64,000 nucleotides of DNA, from assembly GCA_947561715.1 (NCBI GenBank), contig OX387201.1, forward strand, positions 20,474,001 to 20,538,000. The letters are read 5' to 3'. Shown one piece after another: positions 58,353 through 64,000 of this stretch (the first letter of the stretch is position 1; every line of letters starts with the position of its first letter). The notes beneath the pieces were generated by a model. The model did not search any database and was not told the DNA's origin. It was given only the letters and a program-made list of their open reading frames with translations. The position numbers and the translations under genes were made by a program. This stretch comes from Ascidia mentula. Lineage: Eukaryota; Chordata; Ascidiacea; Phlebobranchia; Ascidiidae.

Positions 58353-61300
58353 ATGATAATGAAGTGTGTTTGGGTTGTGTTGGTTGTACTCTTTGATATT
58401 TTGCAATGCGCTAGAGCCCAAGGTTATTTTTTTCTGTTACATTTATTATATGGATGTTATTGTTTTATAAAAAGTTCTTGAAGATTTGTATATATTTCAA
58501 TCATGAGTATTATCACCAGGGTACGCAAATATTAGGCCAATACAAATATTTTTAACGGGTATCGTATCAAAACATAACTTCCTCTAATTCGTGTGATTCA
58601 CTCATTACAATTGCGTTTAAAACAGATACATGCGAATGGTGCTTCAGAGAGGCGTGTGGAGTACCAAGCGCGGGAAGCCCTAACGAAACATGCTGGAATT
58701 GCATCAGATCGACATGCGGTATATTGCTTAACAATAGGGCAGGATATAAACGCCTACGTAATGCAGTGTTTCCCAACATTAATGTAATCACGTACCGTTG
58801 GACATCTTCTACAACCATAACAATGTCTACAATACGGAGGCTCTATATTTTCGCCGCTGGTAGCCCATGGCGTCCTCCTTTGAAACAAGTCGCCTTTTTG
58901 GGCAATACGTTGCTGTTGGTCGAGTTGCGTGCCAAACAATATACAGCAACATTTTACCTTGTGGTTAATGTAACCATGTCAACCGCAAGGAAACATGTAG
59001 CTGCAACAAAATCTGCTCGCGTACCACCTGGAATGCTGTTGTCGTAATGTGTATGATCGGCATGTTGTGCTCACCTAATTATCAACCCCATGTGATAGAA
59101 CAACAACAATAAGAAATGTAAACTTGCGTTTTGGGTTGGACCAGTTTTGTATTTTCAAGAGTTTCATTTAAATGTATCAGAGACTGAGTTTACGTTACGA
59201 AAATCGTGGCGCTAATTTACCAATATACCATTGTAAGGAAAACAATACAATGCGCAGTACATATGTATGTGTGACAATTAATAACAATTATACGGTAGTC
59301 CTATATTTAAGAGCGTCATTTTAATGTATCAGAGACGGAGTTTTCTTTACGAAACTTGGGTCGAGAGGAGTCGACTGCATAAAAACGAGTTGGATGAACG
59401 AAAGCTTGTGTTCCTCTTCTTGTCCCAATTTCACTGCTCAACACGAACAACGATTAATGAACTTCAAATCCTGCTTGAGTCCCTGTGTCGGTAAGTGCAC
59501 AGCATAAGCGTAATGTTTATTAAGTAGTCTGGTGACGATGTACAAAAAAACTCCTCAGTTTCTCGTTGGACGTGTTCGGTGTCAAGTTACATGCATTATT
59601 TTGCGCAGTCGCTCTTCAAACTTTTTTGAACGTGTTTGCTAAATTATAATTTGCGTTAACGTCTACACTTTCCTTGAATTCAAGCTTTTATAAGTTCACG
59701 TTAAGCGCAAAATTCGCCCTTGTAAACATTGCAAGACCAAAACTATGTTTGAAACATAGCTTTCCGTAAATGTGGTCAACAACAAAGGGTGGTAATTGTG
59801 GTAATCGTCGGGCGAGAATGGGAAGCGATTCCCGGAATAGGCTAACAGGAATTTCATAAAATAGACTATGCTATGGAGAACGGGGTTGCTCAATGCCGTC
59901 CGGAGATTCCACACGACTTTGCCGACCCGCCACAGCAGTGCGTAGCTGATGAGGTTACTGAAGAATGCGGAAGCTGCTATCGACACGATATGTGCTTTAC
60001 TGCTGATGAACTGGATCCGAGCTGCCGTGCACATTTAAAAGCTACATGTCCACAAGGTAGTCACATACAACAACTAGTTAAACCACTTTAGTTTTATATT
60101 CCGGACGTTTATTGCACACGGGCCTAGGAAGAACATCACCACTAAATCTTAGGAGAAAAGAATTCGTGACTTGTGGCAATAAATTCGAGAACTTGATCTT
60201 ATATTATTTATTTAAACAACTGAAGAATTAATTTTTCTCCAATGGCATCGTCGGTTTCTGATCAGATTTGGCAAACCTCGGGTATTTCGGATTCGCGTAA
60301 TACGGACAGAAACTGTATATCATAAAGCGAAGTATTGCCGCTATTTTAATTAAAGATCATATTGAATGAGTACGCCAGCGCAGTAAAAGACGGTCGACTC
60401 CGAATACCTTTTATCAGCAATCAAACCGAATGCAAATGTTTATTGACGTCATTAATTTTAATAATGGCCGTGGAAAACGTCGCACACGTCACTTCATTAC
60501 GGTTTTTAATTTCTCTACAGCGAAATAATTTTGCTAAATTCCCTTTGTAATGCAGCTATTTCAACGGTTTCCACAGCTAGCTAGCCTCGTAACGGGGATT
60601 TAACCGCACCTTTAAAGCGGACATTGTGACATTTTTATTTTAGTCAAATTTCCTCAGAAGGATAATTACGCACACATAAACCTTAAACTTTTGATGCTAG
60701 TGCTATTTCCCTGTTTAAGTACATACTGAAATGTGAGGAAGCACATGTTTGTAGGATTTGCAGACAATATTCGGATTCAGTCATGCATATTAAAGCTGAT
60801 CGACTGCCGCTCTTTTTTGAATTCACATAATATTATGATAAAAATCACATTCGAGGAGCTTCAACGATGACTTGTATACATTTTCCAGGTTTCAATTCAA
60901 CATGTATGATCCAGGCCTGGCAAGATGGCGGTTCAACATGCCCACCTATAAACCCTACCATTATGATCCGTCTGACCGAATGCGGCATCTGTCTTAGCGA
61001 ATGTGCCGGTACAAAACCTGACTATGTTCTTATATTTCATAACATTTTACCTGACTGATGCACATCCTATAATGTCACAATATTTGCTGCTCGTTTTCAG
61101 GCATGTCAGCTTGTTTAAAAACTTGCAAAGATCAACGACCTCCTTTTCCCAGCGACGTTCAGTGTGCTCTTTGTCGTGCCTTGTGCGCAGGTGAGTTCAT
61201 GTACACCTGCACCAATCTCACTGCTTTCCATCGCCACTCACGAGCAGTATTATTACACGTAAAGTGGAGTGTGAGCATTTCCGATCCACTGGAGGTGCAA

Positions 61301-63675
61301 ACCCTGTACGACTTGCTGTTATTGAAACATAAATAAATTTGCAGTTATGATATATGTAGTATTTAAACCACATACAACTTAATGGTGTGAATGTGTTGCA
61401 GGTACCGCAGATTCGACAGCTTGCGTCACACAAAATTGTGATTGTGCCCGGTGTGATGAATGTGTAGCAAGTTGCAAGTCACAGCACGGTATGTAAACGT
61501 ACTTGAAATTGTCACTTGTTACAATTCTGCTGTAGTTTGTTTTGCTCGTAAATATATTCCACTTGAAAAAAAACTTATCGCTTTGTTTAAAGGGACGACG
61601 TTTTTTAGTCTTTTGGATCCATGCACTTGCTTAGAACGAGCCACTCCTTTATCGACCACGATTTCACCAGAATCTTGGGTAACTTATAATGTTTTGACTT
61701 TGTAGTTTCCAGTTGTACTAACGAATATATTTTAATTGGGGTACATTAAATTTTGTTTTAACAAATTCCCGTCCAAACCAATATTTTAGTTGTATTAATT
61801 TTTGAGTAAGATTCAGACACGGCCACGACAACTATTATATTTCATTAATGCAACTTCGGTCTTGGCACCCAAGTCGCGAAGCAAAGTCAAACTTTGCAGT
61901 CATTAGCTGGGTAACTAGAGACAAACCGCCGTTGATAAATCTTGCTGGAACACACTACGGCCAAGCAACTGCAAAAACAAATAGAGCCGAATTATTTTTT
62001 TTGTTTTGGGAATAATGCAGGTGGCGAAGAAACGTGCAAAGGAGATTATCCGTTTATGGCTTACATGTATCAGTTGTCTAATGTGCAAAATATTTTATTT
62101 GGGGGATCTCTGATTTCTGACGAATGGGTGATCACGGGTATCCCCAGGTATTTTTTTTGTTTCTGTCGTTTAAACTACACCAAACACCAGGCTATTTATT
62201 TTCTTGTTTGTATTCACTGACTTCCTTAAAACAAAATATCACGAACTATAGCTTCGCAAGGGAGACGATGGGAGTTGTTTTGGGAGATCGGATTCGATCG
62301 AGTGTTTCCGGAACAGAACAGTTCTTCACCATATCCGAATTGATAACTCATCCGAACTATGATGAATCAACTTTCAACTACAAAGTTGCACTTCTCAGAG
62401 TGAGTATAATTTTGAAGCGGAAGATACTAAAGTGAAAACAAAATGTCGATACAGGGATTATTCAAGCGCCTATTTATAGAATTTAAAAATAAACTTTTTG
62501 CAACTACTGCTCTACATTTCTGTTTTTTGGCCGGAAAAATTAATTTGTTGCCAAAGAACTTGCACAAATTGAGAGTTCACTGGTTACATTTTCGAACGTG
62601 GTGTCCACCGCCACACTATTCTATTGTTCAACTGCATGCAGTTTGCTTGCGAAAGACCATTGATATTGCAATAAATGAGGATCCACTTGCGAAACTGAGT
62701 AATAGCAAAGAACTGTTTATTCGACAGCTGTCGAGAAAAGCTACGTTCAACCAATTTGTGATGCCAGTTAACTTGGTGTCAGATGGAACAAGAACAGACG
62801 ATGACAGCAATTCCTTTGCCGGGACTACTTGCTACATAGCGGGCTGGGGACAAACAAGTTTGTATATACAGCTTTCCGTATGAATTAACACACAGCCTTC
62901 GCCATGCGGTTCTGCACTGGCTCTTACAGAGAACCATGTGCATGAATCCTATTTCTTCGACCTTGTAAACTACAAACTGATCTTTTTTCTCCTTGGGTGA
63001 AGATTATTTCAAATAAATATAATAAATTAATAAAACTATACCCGTAAAAGCATTGGAAAAACATGATTTTGTTGCAGGCCCGAGCGGTCCAGCTTCCGAC
63101 GTATTGCTCCAACATGCCTCTGACATCGTTCCGATCACAAATTGCTCTTCGTTAACTGCATCGTTTGGAACATTCCGCGTGTCCGCCGGAGACCCAAAGT
63201 TTTGTGCTGAAGGCATTGCTGGAGAAGGCCTTTGCACTGTAAGTATTTATAATATACATTAAAATGGTCAAGTGAAAACATGCTGAGGGAAAACCTGGAC
63301 GAAATTGCCAACTCTGGTAACGAAACTGGTGGCAACCAACTTTTAAAGATAATAAGCTTCACTTACATGGCGTCAACAACTTTGCCAGTCACAAGAATTC
63401 CCATATTTTTTGCAGTTTCAAATAATATCGTTTTATTCAAAGCACGATGGTGGAGGCGGTCTTGTCTGCCGCCATCCCAACCAAGGTAATCAGCTCTTCC
63501 TTCATGGAGTTTTGTCATACGGTCAAAGTGTCTGCGATATCTGGAATGTCTACGACAAGGTACTTCAAGTCCCAGGTTTTGAGTGGAAATCTTGACCTTT
63601 GATACTTGACTGAGAAAATTTCTTCCACAGATAGCCGACGTGCGTGTGTGGATTGACGGAGTCATTTCTGCTTAA
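58353..63675 (+). CDS. Secreted cysteine-rich-module serine protease homologue (catalytically dead trypsin-like)
   Basis: Twelve exons in consistent phase: 58353-58422 (signal peptide KCVWVVLVVLFDILQCARAQ), 58626-58718, 59865-60056, 60889-61008, 61101-61190, 61402-61488, 62021-62147, 62252-62399, 62728-62857, 63078-63238, 63416-63559 and 63631-63675; about 468 residues. Exons 2-6 are five cysteine-rich modules, each one exon with phase-1 introns on both sides (DTCEWCFREAC, EECGSCYRHDMC, TECGICLSECAG, VQCALCRALCAG, CARCDECVASC). Exons 7-12 form a trypsin fold (FGGSLISDEWVIT, SRKATFNQFVMPVNL, CYIAGWGQTS, HGVLSYGQS, VRVWIDGVIS). The His motif TAAHC is replaced by TGIPS, Asp in DIALLR by Lys (KVALLR), and GDSGGPLVC by HDGGGGLVC. 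It should bind rather than cleave. A likely secreted immune or adhesion role is inference. Confidence 0.87.
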
Positions 63676-63742
63676 CATCAAAACAGGACGGAACGCCACA
63701 TTTGTCGGCTTATAATAAGAAACATATACTCAACATATACTC

Positions 63743-63748
63743 AATAAA
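63743..63748 (+). terminator. Poly(A) signal AATAAA of the protease homologue
   Basis: AATAAA lies about 70 bases after the stop codon at 63673-63675. Confidence 0.55.
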
Positions 63749-64000
63749 CAACACACATGTCTTAGGCTTGTCGTTGAAAGGATTTTAGTTTCAGTTAATT
63801 TCCGTTGGTAGATCTTGATCAAAGTTGGTAGATCTTGAACAAAGTGAATTAAATTTATATGCAGCTATTTTTCGTCTATAAAGACTAATTTCTCGGTAAA
63901 GATCCAATACCTGAATAAAAACATTCAAGAAATATGCTTTCTTACTTGGGGTACTCAACATTACGCAAAACCCAAGGTTTCCACAAATGACGCGTGGATG

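Larger units (their letters stand above)
51798..63054. repeat. Tandem segmental duplication, unit B
   Basis: Second, head-to-tail copy. Similarity to unit A ends at gcatt (63050-63054). The sequence beyond is unique and holds the last protease exons. Confidence 0.97.

Noticed and set aside
1..64000. CRISPR arrays, bacterial operons, ribosome binding sites
   Set aside because: Spliced genes, poly(A) signals and animal retroelements show this is nuclear eukaryotic DNA. No regularly spaced repeats of CRISPR type were seen.

Overview
The window is eukaryotic: AT-rich, with GT-AG introns, short phase-consistent exons, AATAAA poly(A) signals, LTR retrotransposons, hAT elements and tRNA-derived SINEs. 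Exon sizes, domain mixes and repeat types fit an ascidian tunicate, most likely genus Ciona. The organism is inferred from style, not from a search. Gene features below are genomic spans; exon coordinates are in the evidence.

Left part (1-18.1 kb). The 3' end of a leucine-rich-repeat gene (+) is followed by an LTR-like repeat. Three head-to-tail minus-strand loci come next. WDR24 (9240 to 3373, GATOR2 subunit of amino-acid/mTORC1 signalling) has one single-base frameshift and a 540-bp hAT element lying inside a coding exon. An ANKAR-like ankyrin/armadillo gene runs from 13843 to 10289. A truncated, frameshifted molybdo-flavoenzyme gene (XDH/AOX type, iron-sulfur part only) runs from 18123 to 15202. 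Its intron 1 holds a young LTR retrotransposon with two matching 153-bp LTRs, and a stray copy of WDR24 exon 2 lies just past its last exon.

Middle part (18-40 kb). A papain-family cysteine protease remnant and a possible PHD-finger remnant precede a well-supported 13-exon plus-strand gene at 25727-33204. It encodes a signal peptide, CUB domains, a ZP domain with a furin-type site, an EGF domain and a transmembrane helix. A decayed Ty3/Gypsy element at 33.6-36.9 kb carries a nested hAT fragment and a nested SINE. Low-copy repeats follow.

Right part (40.5-63.1 kb). This is an 11.3-kb tandem segmental duplication. Each unit holds a divergent pair: a minus-strand LDL-receptor-class-A secreted-protein locus that now looks pseudogenic, and a plus-strand gene of single-exon cysteine-rich modules joined to a trypsin-like domain. 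A decayed Gypsy element separates the two genes. Only unit B continues into the last three protease exons, which sit just outside the duplicated block. Its protease domain has lost all three catalytic residues, so it is a serine protease homologue. Unit A is truncated and frameshifted.
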